Below are positions 1-13,529 of a stretch of DNA of 64,000 nt, piece after piece. The first letter of the stretch is position 1; the number at the start of each line of letters is the position of its first letter. Below the pieces are notes generated by a model. The model had not been told where the DNA came from, searched no databases, and saw nothing but the letters and a program-made list of their open reading frames with translations. The stretch comes from Aculops lycopersici (Eukaryota > Arthropoda > Arachnida > Trombidiformes > Eriophyidae). The stretch is from the NCBI GenBank assembly GCA_015350385.1, contig WNKI01000004.1, positions 2,273,890 to 2,337,889 on the forward strand, read 5' to 3'. The position numbers and the translations under genes are program-made.

Positions 1-20
1 AGAGAGAGAGAGAGAGAGAG
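1..20. repeat. (AG)n microsatellite at window edge
   Basis: Ten uninterrupted AG units run to the left edge of the window, so the tract may extend beyond it. Confidence 0.9.
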
Positions 21-1297
21 ATATTGTTGTTTGCTTTCCAACTCTCAATTTCCAACTAGAGGTAGTGGGCCAAATGTGAGGAGGCGCGATGGAAATCGCA
101 TTTTATAATTTAGAGATCAGATCTCGAGATGATGATGCCCAGAATCCCTGTTGGTCATACGACACTCATATATCAAGCAACTAAGAAATCCTCTGGTGGT
201 TGTTGGCTGCTTTCTCTCGTCACTAGCCACCACGAGCATGATCACGGAAAATGGCAACACTTTTGTCCGCCACTCTACATGCTCCAAATGTTCTTTTCAG
301 TTGGCAAAACCAACAGAAAGAGAGAGAGGAGCAGCAGATTGTAAGTATAATAAATGAATTGGATTCAATTGGATTGTTGTCATGTTTAACATTTATAAGT
401 GGACTAAATCAACAGCAACAATTGAAGAGTTGCTGCTGTCGTCGAGTTAAGTTGCTGTCGTTGTTGTTTCTGTTGTTGTCTAGCACGGAATTGTGTCCAC
501 AAGTTTGTTCGTGGCATTTTTCTAACAAATTTGTCCACCGCGACCACGACCCCTCGACCACTGTGCTGTGATAAAATGATGACAAATTTGCTGCCACTGG
601 TGGGTTATTATTTTACCTACAACCACCACCAACCAAGTAGCTTACACATGTAGCGATACTATGTACATTTTGGCACTCGCTGCCGGTTGCCAAAGGTGGA
701 TGTTCGGTGGTTCAAAAACTCCACCTCGATCCGGTTTATGGGCCCCCACCGCAGATCGTGGCGCGCACCAACAACTATGCGTGCGACACATTTTAAATTC
801 TAATGCACACTTTAAACAAAACGACGCGCCTGGCGCGCGAGACGACCAATCAAATCTCTCTATCCCTCAAGAGAGTTTTATTGATCCACTAGACTCGGAT
901 TGTGTGCTCCGTGTTCTATGTCCCGACGTTCGTGAGAAGTTTATTTGGTCAAATTGAGCTGAAGGCGTCGGATAGAATTGAGACGAGAGTGGAAGTTGGA
1001 GTTGAAGTTGAGCTGGAAATGCGAGGATTTGATCCGATCTCTTGTCGATGTTGATGTTGATGTTGATCTAGATTCGAGTTTTAGTTAAGGTGAAATTATT
1101 AACTGCGCACTTGGATATATCTAGTGAACTTTATATATATATATATTTGTATGTATGAATTTATGAAGTTAGGGGAGGTTCACACAGAGGGGAATTTGCT
1201 CACCTACTTGCGAATCGGAACAAAGTATGAGCTGGATCAACATCGTTTCGAGTCTGGAGGTTTGTATGTGAACGGGGGCGAATAGCAATAGAGATAG

Positions 1298-1343
1298 AAA
1301 TAAAAATAAAAATAAAAATAAAAATAAAAATAAAAATAAAAAT
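1298..1343. repeat. (AAAAAT)n microsatellite
   Basis: About eight tandem copies of a six-base A-rich unit. Each contains an AATAAA-like hexamer, but no gene lies next to it, so I treat it as a simple repeat and not as a polyadenylation region. Confidence 0.85.
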
Positions 1344-3493
1344 AGGAAGGGCAGAGAAAAAGCCCCACACGACGGAGATGGACAGAAACAGGGACAGAGA
1401 CAGAGACGGAGACTGAGAGTGAAACCTTGAGTTGGAGGCAGGCAGCAGGCACTCGAGAAATTGAGCATCAATCTGGCCACAGACACTCGAGAGCCGGCAG
1501 TTTTGGTGGTGGATGTTGTGGTTGTGGTTAGAGATCCTATCAATATAATAGCAGTAATTTAGCATTGTTTTGCTCTGCTCTCGCGGTCAGTTGCAGCGGC
1601 GATAGGCGAAAATATGGCCAGCGCCAGGTAAGTTGCCCAGCGGCGCACAAGTGGCTCGCGATATGGCAACAATCGACGCCAGCCATCGACGCTCTTCACT
1701 CTCGAGTGGCGGGCGAGCATTTTTTGCTCTATCCTCCGTCTCTTAGCTCGAAGCCAACCGTCGATCCTTTCCGATTCGATCGGGCGGCTCAAGTTGACCA
1801 CTCAACTTGAACCATCACCTAAGTTGAACTCTCGTGTCGCCGCTGCCATCATCGTTCTCACTCTCATTCTCTCGTCTGATTCCAACTATGCCAAACCAAC
1901 CACCGAGAGATGGTGGGGAAATCTCGCAAACTGGTGCAACTTTCCACGCCAACGCCAACCGGATCTCTAGCGAGGAATTTAGAAACGCAACTCTCGATCC
2001 ACTGAACCGACTGCTCAGTTAAAATTGAGAGGAAAAGTGTGACTCTGTCTCTAAATGACCAACTAAAGTTTAATCTCAAACGTCAGGTTCGGACGTCGGA
2101 ACTAGACACGAGTGATGTGTAACTTGAGTGTAGCTTTCGCTTTTGCTTTTCCTCTCCTCGTCTAGCTAACCAACAACCGCACACACACACACATACACAC
2201 AAAACTCGACTAGCTCACCTGGCCGCCGACTTTTCCCTCGCCTCCTGTTGTCTCAATTTTGTGTTTGCTTTGAGTATGTCAAATGCCAAAACAACAACAC
2301 TGGTGGTGGTCGGCATCGTGACTGGTGCACTGCACTCAGAGTATACAGAGTATCGAGCCAATGTATCTGCCACTCGGCAGCTCTAATTACACTTCCTATC
2401 CATTTATATTTATTATTATTTGTTTTTACTTTTGTTTCGCTGTTATTGCTATTGTTGCTGCGAAGAACTTGCATTGAAAGAGACCAACCACCAGTTCGCT
2501 GTTTAATTGATTGACTCGCGCACGGAAAAGGAGTGAGCTTGAGTCGGCAGCGTCTATTGGACATTCGTTCTTGCAATTAAGCCAAAACTAAAACTAAAAC
2601 TACGTGCTTGTGGCTTGAATTTTGTTGGTTAGTTCAGTTTTCTTTGCTTTGCTTTGCTTTGCCACTAACCAACCAGTTGACATGGGCACGTATTTCCATT
2701 CAATTTTACTACTCTAGTAAGTGGTATCCAGAGTGCAGTATTCGAAAGCAGAAGCAGCAGTAGCAAAGAAACTCCAACTTGACTGAGTTAAGTGAGCGCG
2801 CGAAAAAAATCACCATCTCAATGGAGTGGAAGCTCGAGTTTCCAACTCAACGACTAGCAGCCAACTAGTAGATTTAGTTAGTTGAATGGGGAAATGAAAT
2901 TATCCCAATTGAAAATTCAATTTTCACATCATCATCAGCATCCACATTAACAGCGACATCAATGGCAGCAGCAGCAGCAGCGACAACAGTAGCAACAGAA
3001 ATGATGAACTACATGTTGTATTGTGGCCGACATCATCATCATTATTTGTAAATTGAGAGCCACGCAGAGGCGCTGGTCGTGCTTATAACTGCTGCTAGTC
3101 ACTCACTTTATTTTATACACTCCAACTTCATGATTCCAAGCATAAAACTAACAACCCAGAGGACACTCATCGGCTTATAGGCGCCGACTGTCAGCTGTCA
3201 CTCTTTTGCTCTCCGCTCACTAATTTTCCCCTCCATTTTGCGAGCGGCTCTCAGTAGTTAGTGTTTCTCTCTCTTTCCCTCTCTCTTTCTATTTATCCTC
3301 GTAGTAGACGTCACTTTTCTCCTCGTTCTTGAGACTGGCAAATTCGTCTGCCGACCGGCCAAGCAAACCTGAACCACTATGCCACGATAGAGAAGTGGCA
3401 GCACCACAAATTACAATAACAATACTCCAATGGCCGGCCGACAAGCCGACCAGCGAGCGAGACTGAGGCGAGATGGAGTCTCAATTTGCTCGC

Positions 3494-3528
3494 CAACTTA
3501 CCTGGCGCGCCAACTGGCAGGTAAGTTG
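3494..3528. promoter_or_regulatory. Inverted pair of CAGGTAAGTTG elements
   Basis: CAACTTACCTG at 3494-3504 and CAGGTAAGTTG at 3518-3528 are perfect 11-bp inverted copies separated by 13 bp. The left copy extends to the 13-mer CAACTTACCTGGC, which recurs exactly at 13229 and, in the other orientation, at 1623 and 13267. Facing copies argue against a simple splice-donor reading. No bound protein can be named from sequence alone. Confidence 0.5.
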
Positions 3529-4299
3529 TTAGTTGGGCGCATTAATTGGGCCGGCCGCAAATTTGGACACGGCGCCGAGGGGAAAATTTGACTAAACTCA
3601 AATTTGCCGATCAATTGATTGGGAAAAGTTTGGACTCGAGTTCAAGTTCGAGTTTTAGTTTTAGTTTTAGTTAGTGGAACGAGTGACCAGCAAATGGACA
3701 GCGAAAACTGGCAGCTGCCTCAGTTTACCTGGCCACTGAGATGGCGTTGCGACGTTGTATCGCATCATCACTTTGCATTGCGCAATCCAACAGCCAGCAA
3801 ATTGCTCTTTTGGTCTTGGCCAAATGAGCTGACTAGCGCCTCAGTTGTAATAGTATAAAGTTGCGCCTAGAATGTAAGTGCATCGGATGACTTGACTCGA
3901 AACGCTAGCGGATAAGTCCAAATGGGAGCTTATGTTTTATTTTCGCTGGACAAACAGACTGACAGACGGACGGACGGACGGACAGACAGAGAGACAACAA
4001 CATTAAGGAGCTCGTCGTGTCGCCGATTGGCCGACGCCTCGAGTTGCTATTTGTTACGTGAAAGGTTTACGCTTTGCAATAATATAGTCAGTTGGTCGCT
4101 ATACAGTAGAGGAGATAATATGGTGACGCGGGTTTAGTTACGCTTGTTTTTGTTGCTATTGCTGTTGCTTTTGCTTTTGTAGGAATCCGACTGTGGAAGG
4201 CAGTGGAGCAGTTGAACAAAATCCTATTTTAAAGGATCTCTTGCCACTTAACTTGGGCGCTCGTCTTTTCGTCGAGTCTATTGCGACTCCACGCCATTG

Positions 4300-4300
<1 letters not shown>

Positions 4301-4332
<32 letters not shown>
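4301..4332. repeat. (CT)n microsatellite
   Basis: Sixteen uninterrupted CT units, one of several CT/AG tracts in the desert. Confidence 0.9.
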
Positions 4333-4334
<2 letters not shown>

Positions 4335-7300
4335 GTGATGCTCGAGATGGCCAACGAAATTCAGTTTAGTTTAGTTCAGCTTTGAGTTTTTGGCCACTTG
4401 AGGCCTCAGAGTTTTGCGAGCCGCGAAACTAAATCATTCTTCTCTGTGGTGTTACTTTTGCTCTCAATTCCCGTTTTAGCGCCTAGTATCTGGTGGCAAA
4501 AGTTGTCCTATAAGCCGGATGCATGACGCTCACCGTGTAACAAGCAAAACTGACAGTTGGATTCAGTTGCCGCCATTACGCGGCGCAACGCGTTACGAGT
4601 CTCGCTGCTATTCCCGTTCCCATTCCCATTGCCACTTCTATTTCCATTCTCTCAACGCCGTTTTCCGCCGTGGCTATCGTATCCTCCTAAAGTACGAGCG
4701 CGAGAGCAAGTGAGAGAGAAGAAGCTAAAGCAATAAGACAGAAAGAAAGACGACGACGACGACGGATGCCAGCGCGACTGTGATGAACGCAGATGCGTTA
4801 CCTGCTCACTCGCCGCCCACTCGCCCACTTGGAGTTAACTGGCGCGACGAGCTTCGCAACTTGCAATGGACTCGGTGGCGGCGGCGGCGGCGGCTCGCCG
4901 TATAATCGAGCTGGCGGCATCTTGACAGGTGACGCGCAAATGAGCATCATCGTTTCCAGTTCCATTTGGTCGGCGTCGCTTGGGCGCCGAGACAAGTGAT
5001 AAGGCGGCCGCTCTACTGTTTGTTGGCCCAGCGCCGCAGTAGAATTCAATTTTCGCCCAAACACCTACCTGCGTGTGAGTTGCTGCTTGCTGTTCGCGAT
5101 GCTCCTCGTCGTCGTCCTTGTCGCTGCTCATTGCTCGTCATGTTCCCACATTCGACGCTAGCCTGACTTCGCCGTCGAGGCGCCAAAGTCAGGTGGCCGC
5201 GCCCAAGCGAGCGAGCGCCAGGTGAGCAGGCAGACGTCAGTTGCGGCGGCGGCGGCGGCGGCAGCGCCGGCTCCAGGTAATCGAACGCGAGAGTCTGCTA
5301 AAGAGAAAGAGAAAGAGAAAGAGCAATTACTGCTCGTTGCTCGCCACTTTGCAGCGAGTCGTCGCCGCTGCACTTGGATCCGACAACAAAGATCAAGCGA
5401 ATCAGTGGAGCTCCGCGTATCATATAGGCGGACAACTGCGCCAGCTCACTGGCGGCGCACAATAGCAGCAGTTCCGTTTCAGCGAGTGGGACTCATGGAA
5501 TCGCTGCTGCTGCTGCTGCTCGTAGGCGACCAGCTAGCGAGTGGACGAAAATCCCTGCAAGCTGCCAAAGTTGCGTAATAATATAGTTGTCAGCAGTTAA
5601 TATAGTTGCGGCGCCACGAAGCCTAAAGCGAGCACACAAATTAAGCCGAAGCGTGACACTAGCCGCCAAGTTGGCCAACTTCCTCTCGTTAGCTGCAGTC
5701 CTGCTTTTGCCGCCTGGCTAGAGAGAGGGAACTGCGAGTTAACTTAACCGACGACGATCAATCGTCGGCTCGTTAGCTCGACGTGCGCGTCAATGGCAAC
5801 GTTAATGGCGACATCGACGGCTACAGCTAGCCGACTAATAAACGCATTCATAGAGAGCGTTTTGCGCGCATAGTTCACGAATAAAATGGAGTCTCTGCGA
5901 GGGATTCGCGCACAACAACCACCAACTCGGCGCCGCTGGGAAATCACAGTGCATACTCATGTGTTGGTGCCACTCGCTACTCAATAAAAGTGCCTTCAAC
6001 AAGAACATCAAGTTGAATGGTAACTCGGGAGCCAAGTGAGCGTGCGATCAATTGCGCGCTCCGCTGGCTCGCGGTGGCTCAGTTGATAGACTCAGTGGCC
6101 AGCCACCGGCGACGAGTCTATTAACTGAATGAACTGCTGTAAATTGTGGCAACCATGTAACCAAGCGAGGCAGCTGCTTTGCCTTTCTTCGCTACACTCG
6201 CTCACTTTACTGCCGCAAACCACGCAAACTCCGTTGGTTGAAACAAAGATTCGTGTGTCGTCTTGTTTGCGGTTGGTGGGCGTGATTTTGTGCCCGCCGA
6301 ACGTCGCGCCAAACGGCCACTTGCTACGCCAAACGGCCACTCGCTCGCTCTGATGGCATTTGATCACGAGATGTTGGTTGTCGTCGGCGGAAGCGGAGGA
6401 AGCGGCGGCTTAATATTAGATATTAAGTACTAGAGTAAGACACAGAGATACGAGTTCAGTGATAGTAATAATAATGATCGAGGTGGAGTTTGATTGTTGG
6501 AGTAAATTAACGGCAAGCGGCGGTGACGGCAATCGGAGTTGAAGAGATTGAGGGCCTATAAGGTTACATTTGGTCAGAAGCGACCAAACGGTTCGCAATT
6601 GTGATTAGATTGCAGCACTCCGTTGCGAGTTGAACGGTTGTGCAAAGTCCGTGGCGTCGACAGGTAATTCAATTTGCATTGAGCAGCGCGCTCAAATAAA
6701 GCGAGTCCTTGTCTTTAGCTCGGCAAGATATGGGCGCGATGACGCAACGTCGACGCTTTCGCTCGTCTCCAATGAGCGAAAGCGTTAGGATGGTGCCTGG
6801 TGTCTTTTTTCATGAATATCGAGAATGAGAAAAGAGGATCAATAGAGAGAAGGCGAGGAAAGAGCAACTGACAGGAGAGGAATGAAGTGGACATGTGGTC
6901 GCGCACAGGTACAATTGTTGGCGAGGCAAACGGGTAATTTTTTGTACCCTCCGTCTTGTCAGTGTGATGATTTTGTGCACACAACGGGGCCGAAAAAACT
7001 CGATGGCCGCTGGCTAAATTCTTCCTCCAACTTTGCCGCCGCCGTCGCCGAATATCTAATATAAAAGTGGACATCTGGTTGCCCGAGGAAAACAGATGCC
7101 AAATCCTCGCGGTGCTACCATGTAAGCAAGCGTCTTTTGCATTATATCAAAGCCATCGGAGTATATAATGCGAGGCGGGCGACAACATGAGACTTCCACT
7201 GGCCTCGGGTTCGTCGTTGGAGTCGTCGTGGTCGTGGTCGTTGTCGGCGAGATTAGTCTCCTGTCGCCGGAAGGTCGGCAACTAAATTGCACTTGCAATC

Positions 7301-7504
7301 CAGTCAATTGAATGCAGCGCAGCGCAACTAAACTTAACTCGGCCATATAGACGGACAGACAGGCAACAATGTCCACTGTCCAATATTAGCTATGCGGTAA
7401 TCGTTTGCGGCGCCACCAAGAGTCGGCTTCGACGAGTCAAGTGAGTCAAGTAGTTTGAATGTTTGAATAGTGATTCATGTTTCTCTGATCCCAACTCAAC
7501 TCAA

Positions 7505-7533
7505 CTCATCTCATCTCATCTCATCTCATCTCT
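7505..7533. repeat. (ATCTC)n microsatellite
   Basis: Five to six tandem pentamers in a CT-rich stretch. Confidence 0.8.
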
Positions 7534-8741
7534 TACTTACTTTCGCTGCGAGTGTGTGTCGAGTTTTCCATTTGTTGTTACGTCGTCTTTGGAAAAGTTA
7601 GCCAAGTTGGCCAAGTTGCCCCGAGGATCAACTTTGTGAGTAGCGGTTAACTCTCTGAAGCGAAAGTTCATTCATCCATTCATACATTTGAATAGAATGC
7701 AAAGGAATGGAGAGGAATGAATTCGAAGGACCGAAAGTTCTTCTTAGTTTCCAATGGTAATAGTAATAGTAATAGTAATAGCGATGATAATAAGGAAGTG
7801 GATCACGACGCTCACTCTGGCCGCAAGCGCACAAATAACACACGCCACTTCCGACTTTGCTCACTTGAACTGGTGGCTTTCGTTTAAGTCTTTGGTTTGT
7901 CTGTTGATTCTCTCTCCTTGAGACTCGAGTTGGTGTTATGTAAAGTGAGCAGCGAGCGATAGAGATAATCCGTCGAGCTCATTGAGGAAAAGTTTTGAGC
8001 TGCTCTTTTGAAGTTGGCAGCAGCGGCGGCGACGGCAGCAGCTTGAGAGACGTGAGAGCGAAACACCAGCACAAAAACTACTCGACTTTTTCTCTAATTA
8101 TATTCCAATTGGAGCAAAATTTCGAGTTTCACCTCAAACAAGATGATAGTTTAACCCGAGGAAATAGATGAAATTGATCTAGTTTTTCATGAATCGATCA
8201 AATCGATGATTGAAATCGATCCAGTCAATAGAGTGATCAATCAGATTGCTCTTTTTTGAGAAGGAAAAACAGTTGATTTTGAGAATGATCCTAGAGATTC
8301 TGGCAACAACAAGCAAAGCGAATCATCGTCTCTTTTACTTCTCTGAACTGCTTAGCAGGTAAGTCGAGTCCATTGCAGCCTCTGTGGCCATTATGATGGT
8401 GATTTGCGCTAATGGTTGATGCTGCTGCTGCTTTCATTGCGCCAGCCGCAAAGTGCGTGCTTCGCATGGGCGACTTGAGCGGCGGGGAAAACTCCTCACC
8501 TGTATCTGCGCTTTTATACTCAATAAAAGGTAACACCAACGAGTCTATAGATAGACAGTCGGTTAGTGGCCGTGACTCATGGAGGTAAACTAAAGATCGG
8601 ACGCAAAGCAAAGCATCGTTCTCATCTTTATCATTGTGGCAATGAAATTTTGGCAGTAAGGATCAATTGTGCTTGCCACACAATGAAATACAATAGACGA
8701 GTACAATGGATTCAGTTATTCTCTCTCTCTCTCTTTTTTAC

Positions 8742-8744
<3 letters not shown>

Positions 8745-8783
<39 letters not shown>
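8745..8783. repeat. (GT)n microsatellite
   Basis: About nineteen uninterrupted GT units, preceded by a short CT tract. Confidence 0.9.
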
Positions 8784-8784
<1 letters not shown>

Positions 8785-9847
8785 CTAACTTTACTGCAGT
8801 CTCCACCAACTTTGCCGTCGATTACTCCGACTGCCAGTTGAGAGTCCATCACAACACCACAACATCATAATACTAAAGTCACCTGCCAATCGTTTGAGTA
8901 GTTGTCGAATCTATCCAACGAGGATGAGATGAGAGATTCCCTGCTCTAGCTGGGCACAGAATTCCTCTCTCCCTCCCTCTAAAGTCTCTTTACATTGAAG
9001 GAGGGGAATTTGCTTGCCCTCACGAGACTCGAGTGGCCAAGCAGAAGAGGAAAGAATGAATGTGGCGACGACGCGCGCGACATGGAACTTGTGTGACTGC
9101 TGACCACTTGTGAGTTTGCAGGTAAAAAATAGAATCTTGTATAACCAAGGGGGAGTCAACAGCAGCAGCAGCAGCGGCGGCGGCGATGATGATGATGATG
9201 ATTATGATGATTGTGGTTGCGAGAGAAAATCTTTCTCTCGCTCCACTGGAGTCTCCCCAAGACTTCGACGTTCGTGGCAACAATATTGAGGAAGATCAAC
9301 CGACTGCTCAATTGATATAATTAAGCAATCAATCAAGTTTTTCTTCTCTCGCTCATCCCATCGATTCGCCCGCTCGCTCACCTGCAAGCACATGAGCCGC
9401 CGAGAGTTTCATGTACTAGTTGTCGTCGGAGTTGTTGTTGCTCGCTATTTCCCAAGTCAATTGAGTAAGGTTCAGCCAAAAGACTATTGTATGTCCATTC
9501 GGTTGGTTGGTTGTCATTTACCTTCTGTTGGCGTAGCAACAGCAGCAACTGCCGTTAAAGCGACAACTAGATTAACACCACCAGTTGCCAGTTTTGAGTG
9601 TGATAATAATGACGAGATATTTAGCACGTAAACGGGCGATATTTTCATTTACTATTCGTGTCTCCATCAACCTCAATCTAGTTGGTTGCACGAGATTCAA
9701 GGCAGAATTTTTCCATTTAAATTAGTTGCCACTTAAACTTTTTGGTCATTTTACTACTTTACAATATAATTGACAGTAGCGCGCGCCAACGATTAGCAGG
9801 CTCCTGCTATTGAATCGACGAAGTTGCCACGAAGACTCGAGGCAAAC

Positions 9848-9884
<37 letters not shown>

Positions 9885-11853
9885 AAACTAAGGCCCTTTT
9901 TTCGTAACAACAATAGCAATGGCAATGGCAATCACAATAACAATAGGCAATCGAACTCGAACTCGAAAGAAATCAAGTGTCTTCATTTTCAACTTGAAAG
10001 ATCGACTGGCTTCACCTGTGCGAGGTGTTTGCAAATTTCGAAGACGACGACGTAATCGCAACCAGCAACAACCTGTGTGATTGCAACAAATATTCTCGCC
10101 ACAGCCAATAGCAATCCGAACGACTTGTTGCTTGTTAGTTAGCTAGTCTCTTTGTGTTAGCCTAGAATGTTTCGGAGTATTGTACCTGAGAGCGAGAGAG
10201 GGAGAGAGAGAGAGAGAGAGATGGCCAGACTTGATTGCCAATACATGCAATCAATTCACCACCATCCGCCAGGTGACTGTTGAACATCGAACACAACATC
10301 CATCAATTTGTATGCTTTTCCTTCTCCTCTACTAAAGCTTATCACTCTAGAGGGAGGGGGACAACTAATTCTCCAACTGTAATCTTCCTGCAACCACCAC
10401 TACGACGATTCCAGTGACTCAACTCTAGTTTTTGGTTGCAATCTCTGGTCGCTTGTTCACGGCGACGAATGGTAAAAATTGCGCGCGCGCGCTTACACAA
10501 AACTCAAGGCGTCAACAAGATGGATGGACATCATCAACTACCTAGAGAGTCCACTGCTTGTTAGTGCATACGCCACACTTGACCACAAATCGCAACGCAA
10601 CACTCCACGCAACAGCTTACCTGTGCGAGTGCAGTCGAGTCGAGCAAAATGAAGCAGGTAAATCTGGCCAATTGGTCATGTTTGTCGCTGTTGCGTTGTG
10701 TTGAATTTGCCTAGAAAGCTCAGCTGGCTCCCGAAAGTCTAGGCCCAGTGCACTTGGCCAGCCAAAGAGGAACAAGCCAGCCAAATGTCGAGAGCTAGAC
10801 TCGCAACAATCGCCACTAAAAGTCGACTATCGACTAGAACAACAACCGCAGCACGACGGTTGTTGTTCCAATCGGTTTTGAGTTTAGTCGAGTTTAGGCT
10901 GCAAAGTTGCATAGTGGAGTCAAGATTGAAAAGGCCGACTAAACAAGCACAGTGCCGATAAATCACACCACGACCATAAAGATGGCCACTCGGCTGCTCG
11001 CCGACTATAGTGCGGCGAGTTGCGCAGGCCGCGGCATTGTGTTTGTGTGTGTGTCTGTGTGTTGGGCGCTTGGATGTGCCCAGCACACAAGCGAGTCAAG
11101 AGAGCAAGCGCACAGGTGGATAATAGGGTTGAGGTAATAATAATCCACTCTTGCCATCCTCATTGGCGCTTCTGTTTTACCCGGCGCTCTTGTGCCTCTC
11201 CTCTGTTTGCTAGCCCAGAGTGTGCGAGTGAAGCGCGCGCTGCGCGCACACAATCTTCTCCATTATATTAACACACAGAGCGCAGCCACTCGATCAGTCC
11301 ACCGGATACTCCTTTTCCCCTCTCTCTCTCTCTCTCTCCTTGCGCGCGGCCACCTGTTAGACTTGGTTGTGCTTTTCTCCCATTTAAGCGCGAGTAAATT
11401 CGCGCTCCCAACGATGGGAACTTCGGCCACAAATTCGATCGCATGTATTTATCAGTTTTAACTTGCAACACTAATACCTAATTCCCCGACTGGAAGCGCC
11501 GCCAACGACGACAACCACGACGGCCAGGACCACGACCACGACGAGGAAATGCGAAAGGCGAAAGGCGACCAAACTAAAAGCGCGAGTTAGAGGCGTGCGG
11601 CTATCATACCGCGACTAATGGGCAACTTGTTCGCTTGTTGGTGTTGTCCACGTTTACCTGTCCACGTTTCGCGCCGGCCAAAAGTGCAATAGCAGCAGCA
11701 GCAGCAGCAAATAGAAAGGATACTCCAAGTGGCGGCAACTCTTTTGTCTTGGGAGGCGGCGATAAAGTATCCGTCCGGTTAAGCTGCCCTCTCGCTGGAT
11801 CCAGGGGCTTTAGTGGTCCGCAACTCAAGTGAAGTGCTGTGCGAGTGGTCAAC

Positions 11854-13315
11854 CAGGTAAGCCAGTCGGTTGGCCAGGTAAGCAAGTGGTTTTATGATGT
11901 CCGGCACACAATTATCCACACAATCGTCAGGATCGATCGTTTGTTGCTGTTGCTGTTGTTGCTGCTACTTGCTGACCATTTGTCCATTTGCTGCTATTTG
12001 TCGTTTTTGCGGTGGCGTCGTATCGGCGCTAGCAATCAATCCACTTGCACTTTTCGGCTCGCACGTTCAACTGCTAGCCTACGGAGACTGGAAACAGGTA
12101 AGCAGCGGCAGTAGCAGGTAAGCGCGCGTTCAGAGACTTTAATATGTCAAAGTCTGAGTCGCTCGCTCTCTCTCTCTCTCTCGTCGCCTCCGAGTCGTTG
12201 ATGGCCACCAAACACAGGCAAACTCAATCCGAGAAACTCTAACTCTAGCATTACCTGAACCCGACCAAACTGGACACTAAAGTGGCTGCAATACTAGCAG
12301 AGCAACAGCGACAGCAAGTCAATCAAAGTTGGAAACAAAGACAAAGACGCGAACCCGCGCGCGTTTGCACACAGCAAGCGAGCGGACAGTTGAGACTAGA
12401 GACTGGAGACTGGACTGGAGAGTCGGGATTCAAGAGAGACACAGTGAGGGAGGGGGATAAACATAAAATAGATGATTATCGTTAAATCATCGTCATTATT
12501 ATTATCATCTCTTCCATATCTTTTTCCTCATTCTGCCTCTAGTTGTTTTCCGTCTCTATCTCAGTGTCTGTCTCTCGACCCTCGGCACTCGGCTCTCGGC
12601 TCTCGAGTCGCGAGTTTCAGTCTCAGGAAAAGTGGCCGACTGGTTTTTGGGCAGGTAGACTCGGCGGTGCGCTGTGTGTGTTGGTCCATGTGATCCACTC
12701 AAAGTTATAGCAGCAGCAGCAGCAGCGGCGGCGACGACAACTTGTGGCTGTTGTTTCTGTGCGGCGGCCAGGTAAACTTGAGCGTAAAAGTTGTTGTAAT
12801 TGGCGTTGTAGTTGTTACTGTTGTGTGGCGAGCTTCTGTTCTCTATGAAGCCACCGAACCCAACCAAACCAAACCAAACCAAAGCGAAGCAAAACAAAAC
12901 CAAAGCAACTCCTCATCGCCGCCAATCGACTAACAATTGTTATTATTCGTCGCAGTTGTGTAGTCATCTCAACTCGCTTATCGTCAACTCAACTCGCTTA
13001 TCATCATCTCGCCCGCTGCTATTGCAACTTGCACGGCGACTAACCAACCAGGTAACCGACCAGCCGCCGTGTGGTCATCGCGTTCATTGTATTGGCGCGC
13101 CTCTTTTTTGCGCCAAGTGGTCGGCTTTCAATTCTTGCGGTGTGATTGCAATTCTTGTCATTGTTCATATTGATCGAGTGCCGAGCAACAGCGACCCAGA
13201 CTTGACTCAACCACCGACCCGAAGCCACCAACTTACCTGGCCGCATCTCGCTCGTTGCAGGCGGCTGCCAGGTAAGTTGACCACGCAACTTGGCCGCCGA
13301 GATTGCATCTACCTG
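11854..13315. promoter_or_regulatory. Dense CAGGTA cluster (candidate enhancer)
   Basis: Eleven CAGGTA/TACCTG words fall in about 1.46 kb: forward at 11854, 11875, 12095, 12115, 12652, 12769, 13049 and 13269, and reverse at 12252, 13234 and 13310. About 0.7 are expected by chance at equal base frequencies. Most continue as CAGGTAA or CAGGTAAG. CAGGTA is the core of the insect Zelda/TAGteam site and resembles ZEB-type and Snail-type zinc-finger sites. CAGGTAAG is also the consensus splice donor. Occurrence on both strands and inverted pairing favour a DNA-bound motif, but function is inferred. Confidence 0.5.
13229..13279. promoter_or_regulatory. 13-bp perfect inverted repeat with CAGGTAAG core
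   Basis: CAACTTACCTGGC at 13229-13241 is mirrored exactly by GCCAGGTAAGTTG at 13267-13279, with a 25-bp spacer. The same 13-mer occurs at 1623-1635 and, inverted, at 3494-3506. Four exact copies of a 13-mer in 18.7 kb is far above chance. Confidence 0.55.
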
Positions 13316-13475
13316 GCGAAGAGGTGAGTCTTTTGAGCCTCCTCCTCCTCCTCTCTAGGCAAAATCTCAGATAAGCGCTACAGTCGGGGGCGGCGGCCGC
13401 AGTGGTGCTATGGGATTTGATCGGCCGATAGATCAATCGAGCAATCGGTTCCAACAACAACAACAACAACAACAA

Positions 13476-13529
13476 CTCGACTCGACTCGACTCGACTCGA
13501 CTCGACTCGACTCGACTCGACTCGACTCG
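13476..13529. repeat. (CTCGA)n microsatellite
   Basis: About eleven uninterrupted pentamers directly after a (CAA)n tract at 13453-13475. The five-base period reads through all frames. Confidence 0.95.
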
